64,000 nucleotides of DNA from positions 62,001 through 126,000 of the forward strand of contig JACVTC010000221.1 of NCBI GenBank assembly GCA_016946835.1, given 5' to 3'. The translations under genes were made by a program, and so were the position numbers. The notes beneath the pieces were generated by a model. That model was not told the origin of the DNA and ran no database searches. It saw only the letters and a list, made by a program, of their open reading frames with translations. Within the stretch, counting starts at the first letter, position 1. Each line of letters opens with the position of its first letter. The stretch is from Neocallimastix lanati (nom. inval.) (taxonomy: Eukaryota; Neocallimastigomycota; Neocallimastigomycetes; Neocallimastigales; Neocallimastigaceae). Shown one piece after another: positions 56,681 to 64,000 of the stretch.

Positions 56681-57682
56681 TGTAATAATTTAATTAAAAA
56701 ATTATAATTAAATTATTAATCATTAATATTAGCTCTAACTGCTAATATTAAAGGTTTAGAAAAGAATCATACTTACCTATGGTTCTTTCTAATTATCGAG
56801 TTTATTATAACGAATTATAATAGACGAAACACTAAAATTGATAAGGAAAAGTTTTAATTATAAAATTTGTTTTATTAAAATAATTTGTTTTATTATTTAT
56901 TAAAAATTTTAAATGTTAAAACTTATTGTTATTATTATTATATTATAATTGTTATAATAATAACTCTTGATTTCTCAAAGAGAACTCAAGAGCCTTATTT
57001 ATACTTTTTTGTCAAAATAAGGTTAAAATCAAAAGGGGTTCTTAATCTTAACAAATCTCTTATCCAGGAAAAGACTAGAAGAAAAACCTAGATAAGTTTT
57101 TTTGATCGATATTCTATCCATATCGATCATCGCGTTAATTAAGTAAAACGGATTACTTTTAAGAAGTAATTGGAAAAACCTTAATTAACCGATTACTTAA
57201 TCTAATATAATGATCAAAAATAAAAGAATAAAATAATGAAAATTATTTCGATCATAAAATTTAAAATTTAATCTATTTAGTTCTATTTTATAGAACTTTA
57301 CATAAAAAAATATAAAACAATACATTAATAATAAAATACATGATTAATACAATACAGAATACATGATAGAATACAGAATACATGATAAAATACAGAATAG
57401 TGTTTTAGTTTATGATTTAATAAGTGAGAGAAAACTAAAACTAATAAATTTAATAATTAAGTGAATAATTAAATAAATTTAATATTATTTTAAATGTATA
57501 AAAATTATTTGATTAAATAAATTTTTAATATTAAACTAAATAAAATTTTAATATATAATTAAATAAATTATTAATTATAATTAATTGTATAAATGAAATA
57601 TGAGTTAAATAAAAGTTATATTAATTATAACCTAACTAAGAAAATATAATTATTTTGTTAAAAATAATTATAGATTCTTACA
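56681..57682. mobile_element. Solo LTR of the self-priming class nearest tRNA-Ser
   Basis: It runs TGTAATAATTTAATT to TAGATTCTTACA. The structured U3 block has lost some pairs (CTTATCCAGG against CCTAGATAAG), so it is older. It ends 18 bp before tRNA-Ser. Confidence 0.82.
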
Positions 57683-57700
57683 ACCAAATATAAGGAAGTA

Positions 57701-57782
57701 GTCAGTTTGTCCGAGTGGTTAAAGAGTCAGACTTGAAATCTGGTGGGCTCTGCCCGCGCAGGTTCAAACCCTGTAGCTGACG
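57701..57782 (+). tRNA. tRNA-Ser(UGA), second copy
   Basis: It is the same class II structure as 41386-41467 with two differences, one of which turns a T-stem G-C pair into G-U. It is followed after 15 bp by tRNA-Cys without an intervening T run. Confidence 0.96.
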
Positions 57783-57797
57783 CTTCGTTGTTTGATA

Positions 57798-57869
57798 GGG
57801 GTGTTAGCTCAGCGGTAGAGCAATTGACTGCAGATCAATAGGTCTTCGGTTCAAATCCGGAACGCCCCT
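57798..57869 (+). tRNA. tRNA-Cys(GCA), second copy
   Basis: It has the acceptor GGGGTGT/ACGCCCC, anticodon loop CTGCAGA and discriminator U. It differs from the minus-strand copy at one D-arm base. A T run at 57875-57881 ends the transcript. Confidence 0.96.
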
Positions 57870-57874
57870 TGTCA

Positions 57875-57881
57875 TTTTTTT
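57875..57881 (+). terminator. Pol III terminator of the Ser-Cys pair
   Basis: Seven T residues lie 5 bp after tRNA-Cys. They are the first T run after the tRNA-Ser gene. Confidence 0.78.
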
Positions 57882-58233
57882 ATTTTTAATTTCAATTCTT
57901 TATTTTGTTTTATTTAGTTTTATTTTATTTTATTTTATTAATTAAAATACTTCATATTAAAAATTTATTAATTATTTTTAAAAATATAAAAATATTTTCT
58001 TTTTAATACATTAATTTTTTTTTATTTAGTAATATTTTTTTTTTAATATTAATTTTTTTTTAATACAATTTTTTAATACTATTTTTATAATACTATTTTT
58101 TTAATACTATTTATTATTATTTTAAAGACGTTATAATATTTTCTTTTTATTACATTATATTTTTTTAATATTATTTTTTTTAATATTATTTTTTTTTTAA
58201 TATTATTTTTTTCTTATCGTCTTGTGTTATATT
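57882..58233. other. T-rich gene-free spacer
   Basis: The first ~70 bp match the flank of the other tRNA-Cys (inverted at 41210-41290). The rest is AATATTATTTTT-type sequence, like the region after the tRNA-Gly genes. No gene is seen. Confidence 0.65.
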
Positions 58234-58468
58234 TGATAAATTTTAGAAATTATCTTAATTTTAATATAGAATTAAAAAGTGATAATTTCAATTTATTTTA
58301 ATAATAACTGTATAAGTTATTTATGAATTAAAAATGTTTTATTAAAAATAACACTAAAAATTTGGTTTATTAGAACACTTGTTTTCTAATATTTTATTTT
58401 ATAAATCTTTTATTAAAATTTATTAAACATTATAAAAATTAAAAGTGATTATTAAAATTATAAAATTA

Positions 58469-58499
<31 letters not shown>

Positions 58500-59015
58500 T
58501 TTACATGAAATATTTACAAGTATTTATATTTTTCTTTAAAATTAAACTGTTTATAATTTATAAATAAAAAGAATAATTAAATAAAATAAAAGTAATAAAA
58601 TTAATAATAAAATAAATAATTAATAATAAAATAAATAAATTTGTTTATTATAAAAATAATTAAAAAAATATTTTGTTATTTAAATTAATTAATTTTGTTA
58701 TTATAAAATTATTATTTAATTATAAAATTAATTATAAAAATTATTATAAAACTAATTATAAAAATTAATTATTTTATTTTAAATTTAATCTTAATATTTT
58801 TATTTTGAAAAATATATAATATTTCTTTCATATCTGAGTATTAATGTAATTTTTAAGTGTAATTTATTTGTTTTATTTAATTAATTAATTAATTAATTTT
58901 TAAATTTTTTTTTTTTTTTTTTTTATTTTATTAAATTATTATTAAACTTGGCTAAGGTTAGTTTCGATTTTATGTATAATATATTTTTAAGATTTATTAA
59001 TTTTGTTATTTATCA
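58234..59015 (-). repeat. 3' LTR (about 780 bp)
   Basis: It probably starts TGATAAATTTTAG and ends TTATTTATCA. The region 58505-58590 resembles family A LTRs. The left border is uncertain because the second LTR is not in the window. Confidence 0.6.
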
Positions 59016-59027
59016 ATTCCTCGGCGG

Positions 59028-62000
59028 TTAAGATTGAACTTCGTCCCTTGAAGTTAATTCTTTTTCTGGAATGATATAAGGAAAAACATTTTTAATATGT
59101 ACATTTCGATCAAGAAGTTTTCCTGTTTGAGGATCTTCGAGGACAACTGTATTGAATTTTTGTTTGTTAACTACTTTATATGGTCCATAAAAGTAAGGAT
59201 TTAATTTACTTCTTCCAATTAATCTTATCATCACGTAATCTCCGGGTTTATAATTTTTCTTTAGTGATTTCGATAGTCCAATGCGATGTTCCCAATATTG
59301 ATTTGCGTAATCCGAATATTCTGTTGCTTGTTTCACCCAATTCTGATGTCTTAGGAATCTTCTAAAAATATATTCTTCATCTGTTTCATTTGGATCTTTG
59401 TAAATATCTGGAAACATTACTTCTAATGGCCAGGTGTCTTTTCTCCCATAAAGTAATTCAAAGCTGCTAAATTTTGTTTTGGAATTTTTTGTTGTTCTAA
59501 GAGCCCAAAGTGCGGATGGTAAATATTCATCCCATTCACTTTCGTTTTCAATTAAGAGTCTTAGAATTTTCTCTACTTCTCTATTACGGTTTTCAATCAT
59601 ACCATTTGATTCTGGATGATGTGGAGATACAAAGTGCACCCATGACCCATAAAGATCGATCATCATTTTAGTAATATCTGCTGCGAACGAACTTCCATTA
59701 TCTGTAACAATTATTTCTGGAGGACCATGTCTTGATATAACTTCAGTTAAAAATTTTATAACTTCTTCAGTCTTTGTGTTTGGAATGGCTTTAGCTTCAA
59801 CCCATTTTGTGAAGTAGTCAACCAATGTAATAATATACATATTTCCATTTTTAGTAATTGGAAGAGGACCAATCATATCAAATCCAACACGAGTAAATGG
59901 TTGTTCAACTGGTGTTACATTATCTGCAGTGTTTTTCGGGATTGGTTTTGGTCTACAAAGTTGACATTTTCTGCAAGATTTGATCCACATCCTAACGTCA
60001 TTCCAAATGCCGGGCCAATAATATGAATTTAGTATTCTGTTTACAGTTTTTTCGGCTCCTTCATGTCCTACAGAATGAGCACGATTAATTATATCCTTTT
60101 TGTCTTCATCACGGTAGATAACTTTTAAATAAGTATCATCTTTCTTATAATATAAGGTGTTATCAACAACTTGATAATTCTTAGTGAAGTATTTGATTAT
60201 TCCTTCTGGTAGGTTTAAATCTTTTGGATTAAGATCAGCTAAAATTGTATTAATACATTTTATAATATCTTCGCTGTCTTTTGAAGGTAGTCTTGAAAGA
60301 GCGTCTGCGAAAACATTTTTCTTTCCTTTTTCATATTTTAGTTCAATTTTATATTTGTTAAATTCTTCTATCCAACGCATGTGTCTTCCTTTATTTGGAA
60401 TAGTATTTTTGTAAAATCCTAAGAGTGGTTTATGATCCGTAATGAATATAGTTGGTTTCTTGTTACTAATTAAGTACTGACGGAATTTTTGGATTGCGTA
60501 ATTAATAGCCAAACCTTCAAGATCAGTTACAGAGTAATTTCTTTCTGGAGGTGATAAAGTACGACTTACACAACAAATTGGGTGTTCCAATTTGTCTTCC
60601 TCCACCTGTAAGAGGACAGCACCGATACCTTGAGTAGAGGCGTCTGTTCTAACTATAAATTCTTTATCAAAGTCAGGATAACATAATATAGGGTCAGACA
60701 ATAAACAGTGACGTATGTCATCAAAAGCTTCATTACGATCAGAAGTCCATATATATGGTTGATTTTTCTTAAGTAGTTTAAAAAGAGAGTCAGCTCTTAT
60801 AGAGAAATTTTGTATAAATTTTCTGTAATAACTAGCAAGACCAAGGAAAGACCTGAGTTCATTAACATTTTTGGGAGCTTCCCAAAGGGCTATACTTTGA
60901 ACTTTAGAAGGAACAGTTTTTAAACCATTAGGGGTAAGAACATGACCTAAGACTTCAATTGATTCTTGGAAAAATTTGCATTTTTGAAGATTGAGGGAGA
61001 GATTATACTTGGAGAATATTTCAAATACTTGTTTTAAATGTTCAAGATGTTCTTCAATAGAAGTAGAATATACAACTATGTCATCGATGTAAACGAATAA
61101 GCATTTACCAATGAGGGGTAAAAGGATTCTGTTCATCTCCCTTTGAAAGGTAGCGGGAGCATTAGTTAAACCGAAAGGCATAACAACAAAATTATAGTTT
61201 CCAAATTTTGTTGTGAAAGAAGTTTTTTCGATATCTCTGGGATTCATTGGGATTTGGTGATAACCCGAATATAAGTCAAGGGCTGAAAATATTTTAGCAC
61301 CTCTAACTGAAGAGACAAGTTCATCGATGAAAGGAAGTGCATATGAATCTTTAATAGTGATTTCATTAAGCCTTCTGTAATCTATACATAGTCTCCATTT
61401 CCCATTTTTCTTTCTGACTAATAAAACAGGAAATGACCAAGGGGAATGCGAGGGAATAATTAAGCCTTTATTAAGTAAGGATATAATTTCTTCTTTTAGA
61501 ATATCAGAATGCTCTTTTGATAATTTATAAGGTTTTAGCTTAATAGGTTTTTCAGTAGTAGTAATTATTGAATGTGGTTCAAGGTTAGCAGTTGTTAGCT
61601 GACTTAGTGATGTTGCCATACAATTTTTGTATTGATTAATAAGACTTTCAAATTTTGATTTAACTTTATCTGGAACAGAATTGAGAATTTCGTTTAAGGT
61701 AGAGTTAAATTCACGAATTTCTTCATCTTCTTTAGATACATAAATAGCATTCATTAAGGGAATATTATTTGTATTATTTGAGTTAATTATCTGGATTATC
61801 TTTTTAAGACCTTTTCTTGTTTTCTGATATATGAAATCATCATCTGGATCAATAAGTAATCTATATTTCTTTTGGATACTTCTTCCAAAAATAATATCAA
61901 AGTATGGATTATCTTGATTTATAATATAAAATTTTTCATAAATGTTGCAAGAATCATTAATGTTAATTTTCAATGGAACATAGTATTTAGTAGGTACTGT

Positions 62001-62906
62001 AGATCCATTTGCTAAAGTAATATTTTGTTCTATTATATCTTCTTCAATTTTCACATCATTAAATTTATTTAAACATCCTGTTGTTATAACATTTACATTT
62101 GCTCCTGTATCGTAAAGAATTTTTAAAAATACTTCTTTCGTTTTTCCAATGAAGATTGGAATAGGAATATTATAAAGAGAGCATAATACATTATCTATTT
62201 TTGGCTTACATCCTTGTCCTAATTCCTTCCTAAGAGTAGGACTAATAGAAAGTAATTGTGCAAGACTAATTTTCGGAAACAAGTTGTTGGCTTCCTTAAT
62301 TATACTAAATTTATTACCTGGTTCTAACATTTGTATATCTGTCATACTTCTTTTTCTGGTTTGTTTAGTTTGACTGAGAGATTGACTATGTGTTAGAACG
62401 TCTTTGGTATTATTTTCATTATTTATTTTTCTATGTTCATCAATTATGTTAATTACATTATTCTTATTATTTCCATTATTACTTTCATTATTATTTCCAT
62501 TATTGTTTTCTGAATTATTTTTCATTTCAGAATCTTTTGTATTTTCCTTTGTATTATTTGGTTCATCAATAATAATTTCATCATTATCATTTAATTCATG
62601 GTCATTTTGTTTTTCATTATTAAGTTCTTCACTTATTTTTCTTCTTCTTGTATTCCTGATTGCTTTCTTTTGTTGTTTAACTTTCTTAATATTTGGTTGA
62701 TTAAGAATGGATGGTTTAACGATACTTTTATTATTTGGAGAGATTTTATTCTTATCCAAGGTACTTGTAGGCACTTTCTTTTTCTGGGCTACATTAAGTT
62801 GAGGGATTTGATTATTTTCGTTATTAAGGTAATTTGTTGATTGATTTGATGATGCAATTTTAGTTATTTTGGGAGATTGCTTACTCCCATAATTTAATTT
62901 AAACAT
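59028..62906 (-). CDS. Pol polyprotein: protease, reverse transcriptase, RNase H, integrase
   Basis: The frame is 1292 aa. A basic Asn-rich linker covers residues 1-190. Protease has LYDTGANVNVIT (DTG 266-268). Reverse transcriptase covers ~460-690 (YIDD 606-609) and RNase H ~750-875 (RTDAS; ADALSRL). Integrase has an HHCC finger (H944, H948, C978, C981) and D1010, D1069 and E1105. A C-terminal GPYKVV...KNVFPYI module and a final SRDEV-like tail follow. The frame is -1 relative to gag and overlaps its last 13 bp. It replicates the element and integrates its DNA. The homologous fragments at 10.3-11.7 kb are remnants of the same gene family. Confidence 0.92.
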   Translation of the reverse strand: MFKLNYGSKQSPKITKIASSNQSTNYLNNENNQIPQLNVAQKKKVPTSTLDKNKISPNNKSIVKPSILNQPNIKKVKQQKKAIRNTRRRKISEELNNEKQNDHELNDNDEIIIDEPNNTKENTKDSEMKNNSENNNGNNNESNNGNNKNNVINIIDEHRKINNENNTKDVLTHSQSLSQTKQTRKRSMTDIQMLEPGNKFSIIKEANNLFPKISLAQLLSISPTLRKELGQGCKPKIDNVLCSLYNIPIPIFIGKTKEVFLKILYDTGANVNVITTGCLNKFNDVKIEEDIIEQNITLANGSTVPTKYYVPLKININDSCNIYEKFYIINQDNPYFDIIFGRSIQKKYRLLIDPDDDFIYQKTRKGLKKIIQIINSNNTNNIPLMNAIYVSKEDEEIREFNSTLNEILNSVPDKVKSKFESLINQYKNCMATSLSQLTTANLEPHSIITTTEKPIKLKPYKLSKEHSDILKEEIISLLNKGLIIPSHSPWSFPVLLVRKKNGKWRLCIDYRRLNEITIKDSYALPFIDELVSSVRGAKIFSALDLYSGYHQIPMNPRDIEKTSFTTKFGNYNFVVMPFGLTNAPATFQREMNRILLPLIGKCLFVYIDDIVVYSTSIEEHLEHLKQVFEIFSKYNLSLNLQKCKFFQESIEVLGHVLTPNGLKTVPSKVQSIALWEAPKNVNELRSFLGLASYYRKFIQNFSIRADSLFKLLKKNQPYIWTSDRNEAFDDIRHCLLSDPILCYPDFDKEFIVRTDASTQGIGAVLLQVEEDKLEHPICCVSRTLSPPERNYSVTDLEGLAINYAIQKFRQYLISNKKPTIFITDHKPLLGFYKNTIPNKGRHMRWIEEFNKYKIELKYEKGKKNVFADALSRLPSKDSEDIIKCINTILADLNPKDLNLPEGIIKYFTKNYQVVDNTLYYKKDDTYLKVIYRDEDKKDIINRAHSVGHEGAEKTVNRILNSYYWPGIWNDVRMWIKSCRKCQLCRPKPIPKNTADNVTPVEQPFTRVGFDMIGPLPITKNGNMYIITLVDYFTKWVEAKAIPNTKTEEVIKFLTEVISRHGPPEIIVTDNGSSFAADITKMMIDLYGSWVHFVSPHHPESNGMIENRNREVEKILRLLIENESEWDEYLPSALWALRTTKNSKTKFSSFELLYGRKDTWPLEVMFPDIYKDPNETDEEYIFRRFLRHQNWVKQATEYSDYANQYWEHRIGLSKSLKKNYKPGDYVMIRLIGRSKLNPYFYGPYKVVNKQKFNTVVLEDPQTGKLLDRNVHIKNVFPYIIPEKELTSRDEVQS
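59037..59055 (-). other. Conserved hairpin at the end of pol
   Basis: The stem AACTTC/GAAGTT encloses the loop GTCCCTT. Here it lies inside the last codons of pol (T-S-R-D-E-V). Confidence 0.65.
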
Positions 62907-63787
62907 TCTTCTTCTAATTCAGGGCAATCATCTTTAACATGACCTATTCTTTGACAATTTAAACATACATTGATTTTTAAATCAGCAAGTTTCTGAGTTA
63001 TTTCTTGCAATTCATCATCTTGGAGTTGTGTAGGTTTCAATGTGATTTTTCTATTTTCAACATTTTGATTAATATAATTATGAGTAGGTTTTATATTATT
63101 ATTATATTTTTGGTAATTATTGTTGTGACTATTATTTATATTATTATTCTTATTATTAAATGAATTATTTTTATTATAAGTACTTGTATAATATGTTCCA
63201 TAATTATTTTGAGTGTTAGATTTTATTTTTCTTTTGTTTGGTTCTCCTTTATCTTTAGACCTATTTGATTCTACTAATTTATATATCTTCTCCTTTTTAG
63301 ACGTTATTTGCATTGCATCTTTTAAGTTTTGCGGTTCTGCTTCTAATAAAGCCTCATAGATTTTAGTTAAAGTCCGAAATGCATTAATATAATAAGAGAT
63401 TATAACTTCCTTATTTAAATCAATTCTAATTTTATTTAAAAGTGTTTCAAACCTTATGTTGAATTCTGCAACACTTTCACCTTTCTTAATTGTAGCTGTT
63501 GAAAGTTCTAATAACCTTGAATTTTTAGGAAGAGGACCCTTGTAATGTTCCTGTAATTTACTTATAATGGTATCATATTTATCTGGGGTAGTTTTATTTA
63601 ATGAATTTATTACTATCTTTCTTGCAATACCAGTAGTAATTGAAATTAAACATTCTATCTTTTCTTCTTCGTCAATTTTATTGGAATTACACCAACGAGT
63701 ATATGAGAAATTCCAATCATCAAATTCTACAGTCGGTTGACCTAATATAGGAATTCTGTTGAAATTAATTGATTTTAAATCGGACAT
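62894..63787 (-). CDS. Gag protein with CCHC knuckle
   Basis: The 297-aa frame has a capsid-like region at residues ~5-165 (NRIPILGQPTVEFDDWNFSY; GIARKIVINSLNKTTPDKYD). An Asn/Tyr-rich linker and one CCHC zinc knuckle near the C-terminus (CLNCQRIGHVKDDC) follow. It is homologous to 11702-12625. The start ATG at 63787 is the first in frame after an A/T-rich leader. Its last codons contain the slippery sequence that should lead into pol. Confidence 0.9.
   Translation of the reverse strand: MSDLKSINFNRIPILGQPTVEFDDWNFSYTRWCNSNKIDEEEKIECLISITTGIARKIVINSLNKTTPDKYDTIISKLQEHYKGPLPKNSRLLELSTATIKKGESVAEFNIRFETLLNKIRIDLNKEVIISYYINAFRTLTKIYEALLEAEPQNLKDAMQITSKKEKIYKLVESNRSKDKGEPNKRKIKSNTQNNYGTYYTSTYNKNNSFNNKNNNINNSHNNNYQKYNNNIKPTHNYINQNVENRKITLKPTQLQDDELQEITQKLADLKINVCLNCQRIGHVKDDCPELEEECLN
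62897..62903 (-). promoter_or_regulatory. Slippery heptamer T-TTA-AAT for -1 frameshift into pol
   Basis: The minus strand reads TTTAAAT in the gag frame as T TTA AAT, immediately before the gag stop TAA. It fits the X-XXY-YYZ rule, and pol is open in the -1 frame across this point. Frameshifting of this kind is known in Ty3/gypsy elements. I did not check for a downstream pseudoknot. Confidence 0.7.
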
Positions 63788-64000
63788 TTTACTCTGGAAT
63801 TTAGAAGTATTTTTGTTTTCTCTTTAATATAATTTATATACTTTATTTTATATAATAATTTATTCGCTAACAAAATATTTATATATTTAAATTTAATTAT
63901 TTAATCAAATTTTTAATTAATTAAAATTTTATATATTCAATTTCAATATATTTATTCATTCACTTATTATACGTTTCTTTAATTAGTTATTATTATTTTT
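63788..64000. other. Leader of the right-edge element
   Basis: It is A/T-rich with no reading frame and no primer site. The 5' LTR is expected beyond the window. Confidence 0.6.

Larger units (their letters stand above)
58234..64000 (-). mobile_element. Ty3/gypsy element with gag and pol in overlapping frames, 5' end beyond the window
   Basis: A 3' LTR ends at 59015 (TTATTTATCA, as in family A). It is followed by a purine-tract region, pol (59028-62906) and gag (62894-63787), all on the minus strand. The 5' LTR and primer site lie past position 64000. Both frames are open throughout, so the visible part looks whole. It is the fuller relative of the broken element at 9.2-15.9 kb. Confidence 0.85.

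Noticed and set aside
1-64000. Mitochondrial or plastid origin because of the extreme A+T content
   Set aside because: Eukaryotic nuclear-type tRNA genes with Pol III terminators, many LTR elements with target duplications and a MULE all point to nuclear DNA.
1-64000. Dictyostelid genome as source
   Set aside because: It is not excluded: A/T-richness, Asn runs and tRNA-targeted elements fit. The Tf1/sushi-like self-priming element and the FLYWCH-MULE transposon fit a gut fungus better, so this is kept only as an alternative.

Overview
This window is a gene-poor, extremely A+T-rich piece of a eukaryotic nuclear genome. It is best explained as pericentromere-like or tRNA-linked repeat DNA of an anaerobic gut fungus (Neocallimastigomycota). 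The reasons are the very low G+C, long poly-A/T and ATT runs, Asn-rich tails on mobile-element proteins, Ty3/gypsy elements of fungal type (one self-priming, Tf1/sushi-like), a FLYWCH-MULE transposon and the standard genetic code. A dictyostelid is the main alternative. I found no host protein-coding gene. The only host genes are six tRNA genes.

Layout. 1-1.06 kb: tandem array with a ~200-bp higher-order period, ending at an LTR terminus. 1.07 kb: tRNA-Gly(UCC). 1.5-5.7 kb: old LTR material split by a MULE DNA transposon (2365-5500) whose transposase frame is interrupted. 5.7-9.2 kb: solo and chimeric LTRs. 9.2-15.85 kb: a broken Ty3/gypsy element with an unusual structured leader. 15.9-21.7 kb: solo LTRs and a young gag-only LTR element (18020-21661) next to a second tRNA-Gly. 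22.5-40.0 kb: a ladder of about 18 solo LTRs, including a second young gag-only element (33133-36007), running up to tRNA-Trp at 40.04 kb. 41.3-41.5 kb: tRNA-Cys and tRNA-Ser on the minus strand, with a nearly whole single-frame Ty3/gypsy element (41484-47728) just upstream. 47.7-57.7 kb: another LTR ladder, ending at an inverted copy of the Ser-Cys tRNA pair. 58.2-64 kb: most of a third Ty3/gypsy element with gag and pol in overlapping frames, running off the right edge.

Two classes of LTR element share this ground. The TGATAC...GTATCA-like class has 4-bp target duplications and a TGGTGGAGAATCC primer site. The TGTAA...TTACA class has 5-bp duplications, a self-priming signal, and a U3 block with a covarying pseudoknot. 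Both insert 15-18 bp upstream of tRNA genes, at the same nucleotides again and again. Each ladder therefore carries one repeated target motif: ACGA/CAACG before tRNA-Trp, TCCA/ATTCC before the plus-strand tRNA-Ser, and GTTT/GTTG before the minus-strand tRNA-Ser. The two gag-only elements look like non-autonomous partners of fuller elements such as those at 9-16 and 58-64 kb. They share the primer site with the 9-16 kb element and a conserved hairpin beside the 3' LTR with both fuller elements.

All calls come from reading the sequence. Family names rest on recognised motifs, not on a database search.
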